This document shows, piece by piece, positions 33,061-43,096 of a DNA stretch of 64,000 nucleotides (position 1 is its first letter; every line of letters begins with the position of its first letter). Below the pieces are notes generated by a model. It was not told where the DNA came from. It worked only from the letters and a program-made list of their open reading frames with translations, and ran no database searches. The position numbers were made by a program, and so were the translations under genes. The DNA lies in NCBI GenBank assembly GCA_944739405.2, contig OX123187.2, forward strand, positions 80,708,450-80,772,449, given 5' to 3'. Source of the stretch: Euclidia mi. Lineage: Eukaryota; Arthropoda; Insecta; Lepidoptera; Erebidae.

Positions 33061-34158
33061 TTGAAATATAAAGTAAAAGAGACAGTGAGATGTAAAAAAG
33101 AAGAATGTAAGGATAAATTTGATAGAAAGTTTTCTCAGCATTTTCGGGCCAATATCAAATTATTCTCGCACTTGGTTAGAAAAGCCCGAGGCAAAGCAGG
33201 AGACTTGAAACTTGGTGTGATAAGGGACATAAATGGAAATATTTTAAGAGAGCATGAGGAAGTTTTTGATCCGTGGAAGGTGTATTTTGAGAATTTGTTT
33301 GAACGAGGAGAAAGTGACACTAGGAATATAGTAGAGAATGAGGAAGATAATTGTGAAAGTAATATAAGTATGGAAGAGATACGGTGTGCAATGAAAACTA
33401 TGAAAACGGATATAGCTGCGGGATATGACAGGATATCTGCTGAAATGCTCAAGGTAGGTGAAGGCGTCACCGCAAGCCTGCCGTACCTACTTTTCAATAA
33501 ATGTTGGCGGTCCGGTCGTGTACCAGGTGACTGGAACAAGGCCGTAATTGTGCCACTTTACAAGGGGAAAGGGTCACAGCAGGAATGCAAAAATTATCGC
33601 GGTATAAGCCTCCTGAGTGTTTTTGGCAAATTGAATGCAAAGATACTGATTGAAATAGTGATTTTTGAAACGGACAGTAAGATTTGGGATGTGCAAGCGG
33701 GATTTAGAAAGGGAATGGGATGTACGGATCAAGTCTTTTCCTTAAGGTGCATTTCAGAGAAAATCTTAAGTAAACACCAGAAGGTTTTCTGCGCCTTTAT
33801 TGACCTGGAAAAGGCTTACGATCGAGTGGTGAGGGACGAACTTTGGTCAACACTTTCTGTGTATGGAGTGAGCAGCAGTCTGATACGGGCACTTGATTCC
33901 TTATATAGGGATTCAAGTGCCTGTGTCAGAATAAACGGGGCCTACACGGAATGGTTTAACATTGATCGTGGTGTTAGACAGGGATGTGTAACGTCTCCTT
34001 GGCTGTTCAATCTATTCATGGATAGTTGTTTGACCGATCTGAAAGAGTCTGAATGTGGATTAAGGATGGGTGAGTCTGTGTTTAAGACCCTGTTATACGC
34101 TGACGACCAGGTTCTTTTTCGTCATCAGCGTCTGATTTACAGCAGACGGTCACCGTAA
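33061..34158 (+). CDS. LINE reverse transcriptase, truncated by frameshift
   Basis: 365 residues. Visible: FSQHFRANIKLF linker, AAGYDRISAEMLK, NYRGISLLSVFGK, IDLEKAYDRVVRDELW (catalytic block), GVRQGCVTSPWLFNLFMD, and LLYADDQVL with both active-site Asp present (around 34097). One base appears lost just after LLYADDQVLF, so the last ~10 residues are out of frame. The enzyme would reverse-transcribe the LINE RNA and, by tail recognition, SINE RNA. No upstream start is certain, because the frame continues from the deleted endonuclease region. Confidence 0.8.
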   Translation: MKYKVKETVRCKKEECKDKFDRKFSQHFRANIKLFSHLVRKARGKAGDLKLGVIRDINGNILREHEEVFDPWKVYFENLFERGESDTRNIVENEEDNCESNISMEEIRCAMKTMKTDIAAGYDRISAEMLKVGEGVTASLPYLLFNKCWRSGRVPGDWNKAVIVPLYKGKGSQQECKNYRGISLLSVFGKLNAKILIEIVIFETDSKIWDVQAGFRKGMGCTDQVFSLRCISEKILSKHQKVFCAFIDLEKAYDRVVRDELWSTLSVYGVSSSLIRALDSLYRDSSACVRINGAYTEWFNIDRGVRQGCVTSPWLFNLFMDSCLTDLKESECGLRMGESVFKTLLYADDQVLFRHQRLIYSRRSP

Positions 34159-34373
34159 TGAATGAGGCGTATGAGAAGAAGGGCATGAAAGTGAATGTAA
34201 GTAAGATTAGTCTTGCTTACATTCACTTTTATGCCCTTCTTTTTCTTCTCCCTAACCTTACGGTCATGGTAATAGAGAAGGAAGACAGTATAACTCAATG
34301 TAACATAATGATAGGAGATGAAACAGTGGAACAAGTGAATGAGTTTGTTTATTTAGGGTCTTTGTTTACGTGA
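34158..34373 (+). pseudogene. RT continuation carrying an in-frame fold-back
   Basis: Reads MNEAYEKKGMKVNVSK, then about 18 extra residues, then TVMVIEKEDS..EQVNEFVYLGSLFT. In the relative at 10441-10885 the two parts are adjacent. The extra stretch is the reverse complement of the bases just before it (arms 34173-34206 and 34211-34240). Confidence 0.75.
34173..34240. repeat. Inverted duplication (30-base arms, 4-base loop)
   Basis: Left arm 34173-34206 includes GGGCATGAAAGTGAATGTAA. Right arm 34211-34240 includes TTACATTCACTTTTATGCCC. Two mismatches over about 30 bases, loop TTAG. Confidence 0.85.
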
Positions 34374-34424
34374 GATGGAAAATGTGAGGGAGATGTTGAA
34401 AGGAGAGTTAAAGCAGGAAATAGT

Positions 34425-34739
34425 GTGTATGGCGCCTTACAGTCCATCGTCAGTAACGAAATTATCCCAAGTAAGGCTCGCCTTACTGTACTGCAGGGAG
34501 TTTTGGCGTCAACGCTGATGTATGGTAGGAAGTCATGGGTATGGCTGAAGAAGCATGAAAGTAGAATCAATGCTGTGGAGATGAGAGCTTTGAGGAGTAT
34601 GTGCGGAGTAAGGCTGATAGATAAAGTGAAAAACAGTGTGACACGAGAGAAGTGTGGTCTTAAAGAAGATGTAGTGATAAATATTGAAAAAAGAATGTTG
34701 CGATGGTTTGGGCATTTAGAACGGATGGATGAAAGATGA
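34425..34739 (+). pseudogene. LINE C-terminal domain
   Basis: 104 residues: MYGALQSIVSNEIIPSKARL, LASTLMYGRKSWVW, INAVEMRALRSMCGV and RMLRWFGHLERMDER. This is the thumb/C-terminal region typical of such LINE pol proteins. A stop cuts it off; homologous sequence (QIGDVLKKGQI, then a run of NRRACMMR) continues in shifted frames to the element end at about 34985. Confidence 0.75.
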
Positions 34740-34990
34740 AATACGAAAGAAGTGTATCGTGTAAGAATGAATGGAGATATCAGTAAGGGATGCCCATGAC
34801 GGACGTACGCCGACCAAATAGGTGACGTACTAAAAAAGGGCCAAATTAATAGTACCCATAACCGGCGAGCATGTATGATGAGAAATATGAATGAATGTTG
34901 AGAAAGTGAAAGAGGTGTGTTTGAACCGGAGCATCTGGGGTTCCATAGTCTCTGCCTACCCCAATGGGAGACAGGCGTGACGATAGATAA

Positions 34991-36747
34991 ATACTACCTA
35001 CTGATATCTATTTTGCAAATAATTTACCTACTGTAACCAAATATGATGTATTAGGTAGGGTCTTGTTTTTATAGAAGTAGTAAAGATCTAAAATCGCATC
35101 TAAGAACGTATCACAACCTCACAACAAACGCAGTGAATCGCAACTGTCAATCGATATCAAGGAATCGTCAATCAATAACAAATCACGTTTCGTTATACGC
35201 TTATTAGCAAAATGTTGATGCAATTTTTACTTACGTTAAGTTTTCTATTATATAAAATGAATAATACAAACAGATTTTGAGTTATTGTGATATTAACTTA
35301 TTAAGTGAAATATTTTACCACTACTTAACTATTAAAAATGAAAATAATATATTTAAGTATAATCGATAAAATAATTTATGTTAATAAGGTACATTCTGAT
35401 TGCAACAAAATGTACAATGAAAAAAAATGAATATCTTTATTTCTTGGCTTTTTCATGAGATATTTTTAACTGTTTATATAACTTTGAAAAACTACGATTT
35501 TTTTTATGTATATAACATATGTGTACACGCTCAGGTACGATTTGGCCAATGTTCTTTTGTAGATAGTGTAAATAAATTACATTTACGATTGTCCCAACAA
35601 TTCAATTACTTTTCAGCAGATTTGGTCACGGACTCTAACGAGACTCGAAACGAGTTAACTTGTGTAGTGTATGTATGTATCAGCTGGGTAGGCGGGTGTG
35701 CCCGATACGACTCGGAAGCGTGTTGAAGCACATACCAACTAGGTGTCTCGCACGTGACACTCCTGCACCATCTAATCTTTCTGTAGTGTAATCCAATTCC
35801 AAGAATTTCATCCGTTTTATATACGTAACATATAATCTCTCAGATGAGTTCTACAAAATGCTATACCTATTTTTGAAGAAGAATTTTGTTTGTTCTAGTA
35901 TAGAAATGTCAAGGGAAATATTTTGCTGAATTTGGTCATTGTGCTACAGAGAAATTAGATTTCTTTTCATACTGAGCTAAAATATGAACGTGCAGTTTTC
36001 TCGATCAAAGCTTTGCCGGAAGACTATATATTTTTTTGGGAATATAATAAAAACAGTACATAAGTGCCTGCAATACTGCTTCAATAGGATTACCCTAGCA
36101 GAGGAACTATCAGCGGCAATAACAACATTTTGTAAGCCAAATAAAGTAAACCAAAATGTTCTCTCAATAACGATTCTTAGGATTTTGATGATGTGCTGTA
36201 TATTACAAGGCAGTCATAAGCTTAATCAAGAACACAATACAAAATTCTCAAGCAATATTCTTCTGCGTGCGTTATTAAAGAATTCTGTTACACCCCTCAT
36301 TCATTTTAAATGCCTCGTAAACGTTCACACACCCCATCCTATACTGCAACTTGCCGCTACATTCTAATACTGAATACGTCTTCATAGACGTTCTTGTGGA
36401 TACCAAGGTCCAACCTGTCTTGCGGTAGACGCCGGCATTCAATTAATTATCGGTTACCGAGGTGAGAGATACTAGACTAGTTCTGTACTACCAATCGTGA
36501 TAAATCGCTCTAATTATCAGCCTGCTAAGGCCTTAAGATAAACTTCTACAATTACGTATATTCATTACGGTATATCACAAATATATCACAACTAGATTAA
36601 GTTGAAATTATATTCCAAATGTTTAAAGCAATAATTGTCTTTCTGTGCTGTCCTTTTGAATAAGAAACTGGAGACTACTTTATGTAATATATGTAATAAA
36701 TAGATTTGACTGAATACTTATTGGCTTTCCATTTCATTACACACATG
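34991..36747. other. Non-coding, two unassigned frames
   Basis: Frames at 35427-35726 (99 codons) and 35984-36367 (127 codons) show no recognisable domain, no Kozak support and AT-driven composition. I treat them as chance. Confidence 0.4.
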
Positions 36748-36800
36748 ATTAACTCCGCATGGCAGTCTGTTGTTATTTACTAGACTATCGCTATCTCATA
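36748..36800 (-). repeat. SINE S4 head fragment
   Basis: CCGCATGGCAGTCTGTTG and TACTAGACTATCGCT are the start of S4 in reverse orientation. Confidence 0.6.
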
Positions 36801-36815
36801 TTTAGTACTATTTTA

Positions 36816-37605
36816 TTAACCGACTCCACAAAGAGGAGGAGGTTCTCAATTCGGCTGTATGTTTTTTTTTTTATGTTTGTTACCTCATAACTCCGTTATT
36901 TATCGACTGATTTCCAAAATTCTTTTTTTGTTCGAAAGCATATACTTTCAGGTGGGTGGGTGGGCATTTAAATTTTATCAAAATCCATTTAATAGTTTCA
37001 TTAAAAACTCAAATTTTATCAAAATCAATCCAATAGTTTCATTGAAAACTTCAAAAATTAAGTCATCCAAGTAAAGGAAGTTAAGCATTTACTGTGACTT
37101 TTCTTCAGTGGACACTAGAATAGTCACGATCAATCAAGCATGCACGAGCAACCAGCCAAGCATTTTAGTAAATAATTTCTTGATAATGTAGAAAATATAT
37201 GAAAAGCTGTATTGATACGATAATTTAGCAAAACTTCATTAAACTTGTAAGTAATTTACAAATGGTGAGAAATCAAATCACCGCACCGACTCCAAAAAAA
37301 GTATAATTGTATATTATAGTACTAATAAAATATTTTTTTCTAAGTACTTAGTCCAAAAATATAATATACTTATCTGATTTCTGGTGATAGGTATTTAATT
37401 TAGTTCGTTAGTTATATAAAAATATGTATTGTGTCAGGTATATGAATTAAGTGGTAGATACGTATAATTCGTATAAGTATAATATAATATTCAGTTGAAT
37501 AGGTGATGTTTATAAGTAAATTGAAGTAAAAATAACGGAATTTATTTTTTACTTTTTAGCGTTATTTTCACACATTTTTCAGATTTTTGGAGGCGGTTAT
37601 TTTTT
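36816..37605. repeat. Inverted-ended dispersed repeat
   Basis: Left end AACCGACTCCACAAAGAGG, followed by GAGGTTCTCAATTCGGCTG, a block familiar from lepidopteran genomes. Right end CAGATTTTTGGAGGCGGTT, inverse of AACCGCCTCCAAAAATCTG. Another ACCGACTCCAAAAAAAG is internal at 37285. A direct repeat AATAGTTTCATT..AAAACT occurs at 36986 and 37029. No coding potential. Confidence 0.45.
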
Positions 37606-39239
37606 GTTAAAAATGTTTTATCTATGTATATTTCTTTTTTCTCAAAGTAGTTTATTATTCTTAAATAGATTAGAAATAAAATAAAATGCTTAAAGATCTC
37701 AGATACACGATTTTTTCAATACAGGGTCACGTTAAGTATTGCAGTCGTAGAATTCAAACGACGTCTATGATTTATTCATGAGATAGTTTAATGCGTCTCT
37801 TGAGATTTACTGTCAAAATATTTGAAGTATCGGTTTATCGGGTGTTAAACCGTTTAAGGCAGTCAAATTTTAGGAATGCTTTTGTCGTAATTTAGCAAAC
37901 GATAACTGGAACTGGACCCTACATTCGCAATGTGGGGTCCAATTATTGTGGCATAATTTGAAACTGTATGAAAACGTTTGACGGTAAAAATAAAGAGATA
38001 ACATAAATCGATACTAAATCCCACCCTCATCAAATTATAAAAACAGCTGAAATAAATTTACGCAGCTTGCTACATACTTACATAAAACATTGCACCAAAA
38101 TGGGACTGGATCTAGAAGCATTGTGAGTTGGCAGGGCTGTGAGTTAACGGCGCATCAAATGAATTGACATAAAACAATATATGTGGCATTTATCACCGTC
38201 CCTCGCTCACCTGCAGCATTTGCAGCATTCACACTCCGTTTGTTATCCGCCAGATGTCACTGATGTCGTCTCGATATTAAGCAATGATTTTTTAATCGTG
38301 GTTTTTAATTTTTGATTTGACAAAATGGAGAGAGTTCTGTGTCCAATAGTTGATGTACTACGAATAATAGTGATGACAAATTATTGACCATAATTATGCT
38401 AACTTTCCTCGCGAACATACATAGAATCGTATGCACATACCTACAGACGGTTTCAATATTAAATCTACCTATGGATGTCGCTACTTCTCAGTCGTACACT
38501 CCTGACGGAGTGGTCGTGGTCATGGATCGTCTACTCAACTGGTTGCGGCTTTTGCGATGCTTCTTCATCTCTCTCTCTCTCTATTGGTGGCACTACGTGT
38601 ACATTCAGTGAGGGAACACTTCGTCACTACTACAGATACATATTTGATATATTTTGTATAGAGCTTATGTGAAATATGCATCTCTCGTAGCCAAATCCAT
38701 TGATAGATAAAATATTGAAACCAGTCATTAATGACCTGTTTCAAGCAAGGCCAAATGCCATCCACGTAACCGAGCACCATCGACACATTGGTAACACGTA
38801 GATAATTATGGGTTATCACTACCATGAAAATGAGAGTCATCAGTGATAGCTGTTAAATATGCGTAGTTTACTGAGTGTAATATAAAACTTGTAACGAGTT
38901 ATGGTGCAACATTTTTGTCCTAATCATATACTTTTGCTTTCCTAGAACTGTGTGTCCTATAAACAAAAATGTTAAAACTGAATGAAACTCAGTTTGCTCT
39001 ATCAACAATTTTATTTATAGTTTTACACAATCCATCATTCAATCGGCACAAGAGGTGGCTGCTTAAACTATTTCACTATTTGTGAATCACTGAGTCTGTT
39101 AAAGCGCATTCTTATTGCGAATACTACATTGAAACATATTTATGCAGGCATAACTTAGCGTGCATTCATGTTCTAGCGACAGAGATGTATCGAATTAAAA
39201 ACACACTTGAATTAATATTCTAGTTTCTATAAAACGTTT
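37606..39239. other. No recognised feature
   Basis: Contains a (TC)n run at 38569-38582. Overlapping short frames at 38384-38840 on both strands are not convincing. Confidence 0.4.
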
Positions 39240-39612
39240 GACTACCTCCGTGGTCCAGTGGATAGCGTATGCATAAGATAAGATAAGATAAAAACACTTT
39301 ATTGTACACCAGTAAATACACAATATTATAATAGATATGCATCTACGGATCGGGAGATTTGTTCGAGGATCGAAAGATCGTTTTAGTTTGGTTCTACGCC
39401 CTTTCTTTGCAAACGTGGCAGTAAATGTAAATGTAGAATCTTTAAGTCATGATCTTTTAAATTTATTATTTACGTTCATAAACGTCACTTTGTGACCCAA
39501 ATAGGCGCGCCTCCAATTACGTAGCGCCTACAAATTCATAACATGTTGAAAAGTGGGGTATTATCACACCTCTGTTCACCCCTTTTGGGGATACCTACAT
39601 ACATACATACTG
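39240..39612 (+). mobile_element. SINE S1, interrupted by a 62-bp LINE end
   Basis: Head GACTACCTCCGTGGTCCAG, TGGATAGCGTATGC, decayed body, tail CACCTCTGTTCACCCCTTTTGGGG and (CATA)n. The head matches the minus-strand copy at 26020-26262. Confidence 0.7.
39275..39336 (-). mobile_element. Extremely 5'-truncated LINE insertion
   Basis: 62 bases flanked by ATGCAT (39269-39274, 39337-39342). On the minus strand it ends GGTGTACAATAAAG then GTGTTTTTATC and TTATC repeats, the same LINE terminus as at 27215 and 28500. Confidence 0.75.
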
Positions 39613-39714
39613 CAATCTGTCAAACTCTTGGAATTTATGAGTTTACTAATTGCATAACGTTAGCGCCAACGTAGCGATAAGACAAACACATGTGGAAAAA
39701 AGTATGCGACCTAA

Positions 39715-39967
39715 GGCTGGTTTCAGAGAGACGCGCGCGGGACGCGCCGTCGGCCAGCGCGTCTCAACAGCGCGTTGCGCGCGGACCACTGTGAAACGAG
39801 TTCGCGTTTCTCATTGCAATGTTCGCTTCGGCGGCGCGGCCGGCGCGCGCGTCTCACACGCGGCGCGTTTGAACTGCGTGACTATGAAACGCTACTACTA
39901 ATCTAGTGTAATTGTAAGCGCGCGCGTGTGGCCGGCGCCGGTCAAACGCGTGATTCTGAAACCAGCC
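39715..39967. mobile_element. GC-rich Harbinger-like MITE
   Basis: Inverted ends GGCTGGTTTCAGA and CTGAAACCAGCC flanked by TAA (39712-39714, 39968-39970), the 3-bp TWA target duplication of PIF/Harbinger elements. The 253-base interior is very rich in CG and CGCG, in sharp contrast to its surroundings. The frame at 39650-39901 is a composition artefact. Confidence 0.75.
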
Positions 39968-40017
39968 TAAGAACTATATATTATTATTTAATTTGGTGTA
40001 GTCAGTAACACCATTAC

Positions 40018-40217
40018 ACTTCCAAGAGGTGAATTTGTGCCGAACAAACTTCTAGCCTCCCTACGATCCCTCCCAGATTAATATTTGTATCTTTTGGTAG
40101 CCTAGGTCCGTCTCCATGGCATATCTTTATATCAAATTTTAACAAAATCGGTTCAGCCGTTTTAGCGTGAAAACAGAACTTACATACATACTTTCGAATT
40201 TATAATATTAGTAGGGA
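40018..40217 (-). repeat. Helitron-like 5' end fragment
   Basis: From 40217 leftwards on the minus strand: TCCCTACTAATATTATAAAT, AAAACGGCTGAACCGATTTT, CCATGGAGACGGACCTAGGC, GAGGGATCGTAGGGAGG. Same family as 4517-5254, cut off after ~200 bases. Confidence 0.75.
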
Positions 40218-40844
40218 TGCGATGCTCTCCAAGCGATGTGTGTGTGTGAAACGAGGTCATTTTGTGAGAAAATTATTATGATATTTTGTGAGATGGGCAC
40301 TAGATGTTGCAGTTTAGATAATATGAGAAACATAAAAGAATTTTGATAAAGTGATGGTTATAAATACGACAAATATCGATAGAAACTTTTTATTTAAACT
40401 GATTTTATAAGATTAACATTTAAAAAATCAATACCTTAAATTGTACAATTTAATATTTTTTTTGGTTTTTGACAGCGCATAAGATAAAGCCATTTTTAAA
40501 AAACCTAACCTGTGTCTCTAATGACATCTATCCTTCTCCAGAGAGGTAAATGATCTCAAAAAGAAAAGCGAATGAAACCCTAGAAGGGTCTAAGACAATT
40601 CAAGTGAAAAGTATGCTCCTTGACATTTTTATTTAATAACAAAAATATTACTGCCATTACTTCATATTTAACGTTGAATTGTAAAAAAGCTTTTTCATGA
40701 ATTGTTAATGGAGATTTTTAAGATTATTTTTATCACGATTAACTGTAATGGAAAATTTTGTTAGGTTAATGAGATTTTTTAAGACTAGAACATATTATCG
40801 CTTGCGGAGACCGCCATAAGCCATAAAGCAACGTTGAATAAAGG
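40218..40844. other. No recognised feature
   Basis: AT-rich. Confidence 0.4.
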
Positions 40845-41060
40845 TCTATCCTCACACAACCGGGCCGTGGACGGGACGGGGACGGGACTTGGACGGGACG
40901 GAGCGCAGAAAAGAATCGTTGCATACATTTTATATGGACTCGTTCACACACATCCGTGGACGGGCCGGGGACGGAGCTACCGTGCCGTGTCAGTGCGCTG
41001 TCAGTGCCTCGACCGGGGCCATGACGTGCACGGGCCGAGGACGGGTGCCACAGATATAAT
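40845..41060 (+). repeat. GC-rich dispersed repeat, copy 1
   Basis: Starts GGTCTATCCTCACACAACCG, then GGCCGTGGACGGGACGGGG. ACGGG/GGACGGG units recur. A second copy is on the minus strand at 45995-46147 with the same GGTCTATCC start. Likely a MITE, but only one end can be fixed in each copy. Confidence 0.55.
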
Positions 41061-41758
41061 ATATTTAGCACTAGATGCGTTAAGTGAGACGTGACATCCA
41101 GAAGAAAAATATTATAAATACATATATTAAGAACCAGGCATGGCAGTGAATTGTCGCTAAGGCACAATGACGCTTTATTTAGTCCTTAGCTTCCTTAGTT
41201 CACAAACTTGAGAGAGAAAAAATCGAAAAAAGATAATCGATTTTCTGAAAAACAATCGAAGCTTAAATTGTTATTTTATATTATTTTGCAAGTAAGTAAT
41301 TACTTGTTCTAATAAAATGTTATAAACGAGTTTACTAGTAAATACTATAACTAATTTTTTTTTTTTGTTCTGGGCCAGTCTATTATGAATAAAAACGTCG
41401 TCCTTTTTATCTATTATGCAAACTATCACTTTCAAACGCGAGTGAAATGACGCATGAAAAAAAAATACCTACAATTAAGCACATTTTATATTTAAAACAC
41501 CCGTTATATATTCTTCACTACAATATTTATTTTGTCATTTCTAGGACAGACGTGACAAAGATTGGAAAGATTCTGTATTTTAATGAAAGTTGTATCTTTA
41601 CGATGGGTTACCCTGTAACCTAGTTGTGATCACAATATTATTACACGTTATAATGCCTGTTTTTATATGGATGTTTTATATTGTATGTGTATTAAAGGTT
41701 GAAACAGATATACTTACCGCACCCCACCTCACCCCACGTGTGGATACCCGATGGGAAC
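41061..41758. other. No recognised feature
   Basis: AT-rich; no signals. Confidence 0.4.
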
Positions 41759-42175
41759 GGTGCACATATACAACACCCCACGCTATAACAAGCTTCGTTC
41801 AAAATCACTATTTACGAAACTATGACATAATTTCCTAAATAGTGATTTTGAGGAAGATTCTCATTTATAGTGAGGCATTATTTCTATTATAATGATAACG
41901 GTATTAGCCTGAACTCAAATCGTATAATGCGGGCTTACATTTTAATAATTCAAGTAGCTAATGTTGTGATTTTAAACCAACACTAAAAAAGTTTCATCAT
42001 GACAGGAATTTTATAACTGACGCATGGCGTTGTGTGTTAACTAGAAACCCACTGCTTGTCAAGCGTCGGATGGCGTGTTTCCCCTCCAACGTCAACGCGC
42101 CGATCTGGATTGAATTAATGGTGACGCGTGGGGTGGCGTTGGGTGGAGTGTTGTATATCTGCACCTCACCAAACC
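41759..42175. repeat. Inverted repeat around a hairpin
   Basis: GGTGCACATATACAACACC (41759-41777) and the inverse-like GGAGTGTTGTATATCTGCACC (42152-42172) enclose about 370 bases. Inside, CAAAATCACTATTTA (41800-41814) pairs perfectly with TAAATAGTGATTTTG (41836-41850). GTGGGGTGGCG-type units follow the right arm (42240). Possibly a fold-back or MITE-like element. Confidence 0.5.
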
Positions 42176-42260
42176 TTTAGTACTTGTATATATTCTGTGA
42201 CCATACTAAATATATGGGATTGATTAGTCTCAACATGCGTGGGGTGGCGTATACCATAAA

Positions 42261-42734
42261 GGAATCTTAATCTATTCTTATTTTAATGTAAGTCTATGGC
42301 CAAATACTCACAACTACGTCGTACAGTCGTATTGACAATGGATGACAGCAAGTTGCGCTATAACATTTGTATCACTATGGTGCTTATATGTAAAAGCGGG
42401 TCTTTGTCGTGGCCGTATCGTGAAATTGGCCGTTTTATTAAATGGTCGCATTTCAAGAAAAGTCTTATAATTATCCATTGGTAATTTCATGATTTGTATT
42501 GGTCAGATCTATGATAACAAATCGTTTTATCAACAAACTTCATAAAATGGTCAATCATAATTGAGAAAATCCCAACATAATTACATTTTAAAGTAACGAG
42601 TCAAATAAAGTAAAAACACCGAACCCGCGTAAACGGGCATATTTCGGCATGTTCGCTCGACGTGGTAGTGAATTTTTCCTGCAAACGCTCGCTATACATT
42701 GCGGCTTATAAAATGTGTCTATTTCTTTAAGCTT
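42261..42734. other. No recognised feature
   Basis: Short frames only. May include decayed left part of the next MITE copy. Confidence 0.35.
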
Positions 42735-43096
42735 AATAAATGTTTCGTTTCCCAGGTATTCTTTTCGCGTAGTATGACTTGACTTGACTTGACTTCGCGT
42801 AGAGTGCATAGGGTTCCCACCAAGAACTTAGGGTCCCAAGCCAACCTCACCTGCAAGTGGTGCACCTGCCGATCAACGGACGAGGCTCTGGCAAACAAAA
42901 TGTCCCAATAAGCGGCAATAGGCTCGCCACCTATTACGTGGGATCAAAACACTGGCGAAAAGTTGGCGTTTAATATGCCTCTGCCTACCCCTTCGGGGAA
43001 ACAGGCATGAGTCTATGTATGTATGTATGTAGTATGACTTGGTATGATGTGCAAAACGAGTAGACTTCGGCTTGGTGATGGGTCTTGTGACACCCT
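42735..43096. mobile_element. Right part of CAGGGTGT-type MITE with SINE insertion
   Basis: TTTCCCAGGTATT through AGTATGACTTG, then an S2 SINE, then GGTATGATGTGCAAAACGAG, TAGACTTCGGCTTGGTGATG and GGTCTTGTGACACCCTATAT. This matches 17690-17785. The left terminus is missing. Confidence 0.7.
42782..43030 (+). mobile_element. SINE S2 inserted in MITE
   Basis: Flanked by AGTATGACTTG (42771-42781 and 43031-43041). The first ~22 bases are a local ACTTG/CTTCGCGTAG duplication, then GTGCATAGGGTTCCCACC begins the element proper. It ends CTTCGGGG, CAGGCATGAG and (TATG)n. Confidence 0.8.

Larger units (their letters stand above)
32616..34985 (+). mobile_element. RTE/Proto-like LINE, probable partner of the SINEs
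   Basis: Order: a short endonuclease start (YWSGVVDSERASQGVGMILS, 32645-32715, then frame-broken to ~32900), a deletion of most of the endonuclease, RT (33061-34158), its continuation after a frameshift (34158-34373), a C-terminal domain (34425-34739), and a 3' end reading VSAYPNGRQA-stop over CTGCCTACCCCAATGGGAG and ACAGGCGTGACGATAGATAAATA. That terminal sequence is the S1/S2 SINE tail. Confidence 0.8.

Noticed and set aside
39650..39901. 83-codon frame rich in Arg/Ala
   Set aside because: It reads through the GC-rich Harbinger-like MITE and begins outside it; openness is due to composition.
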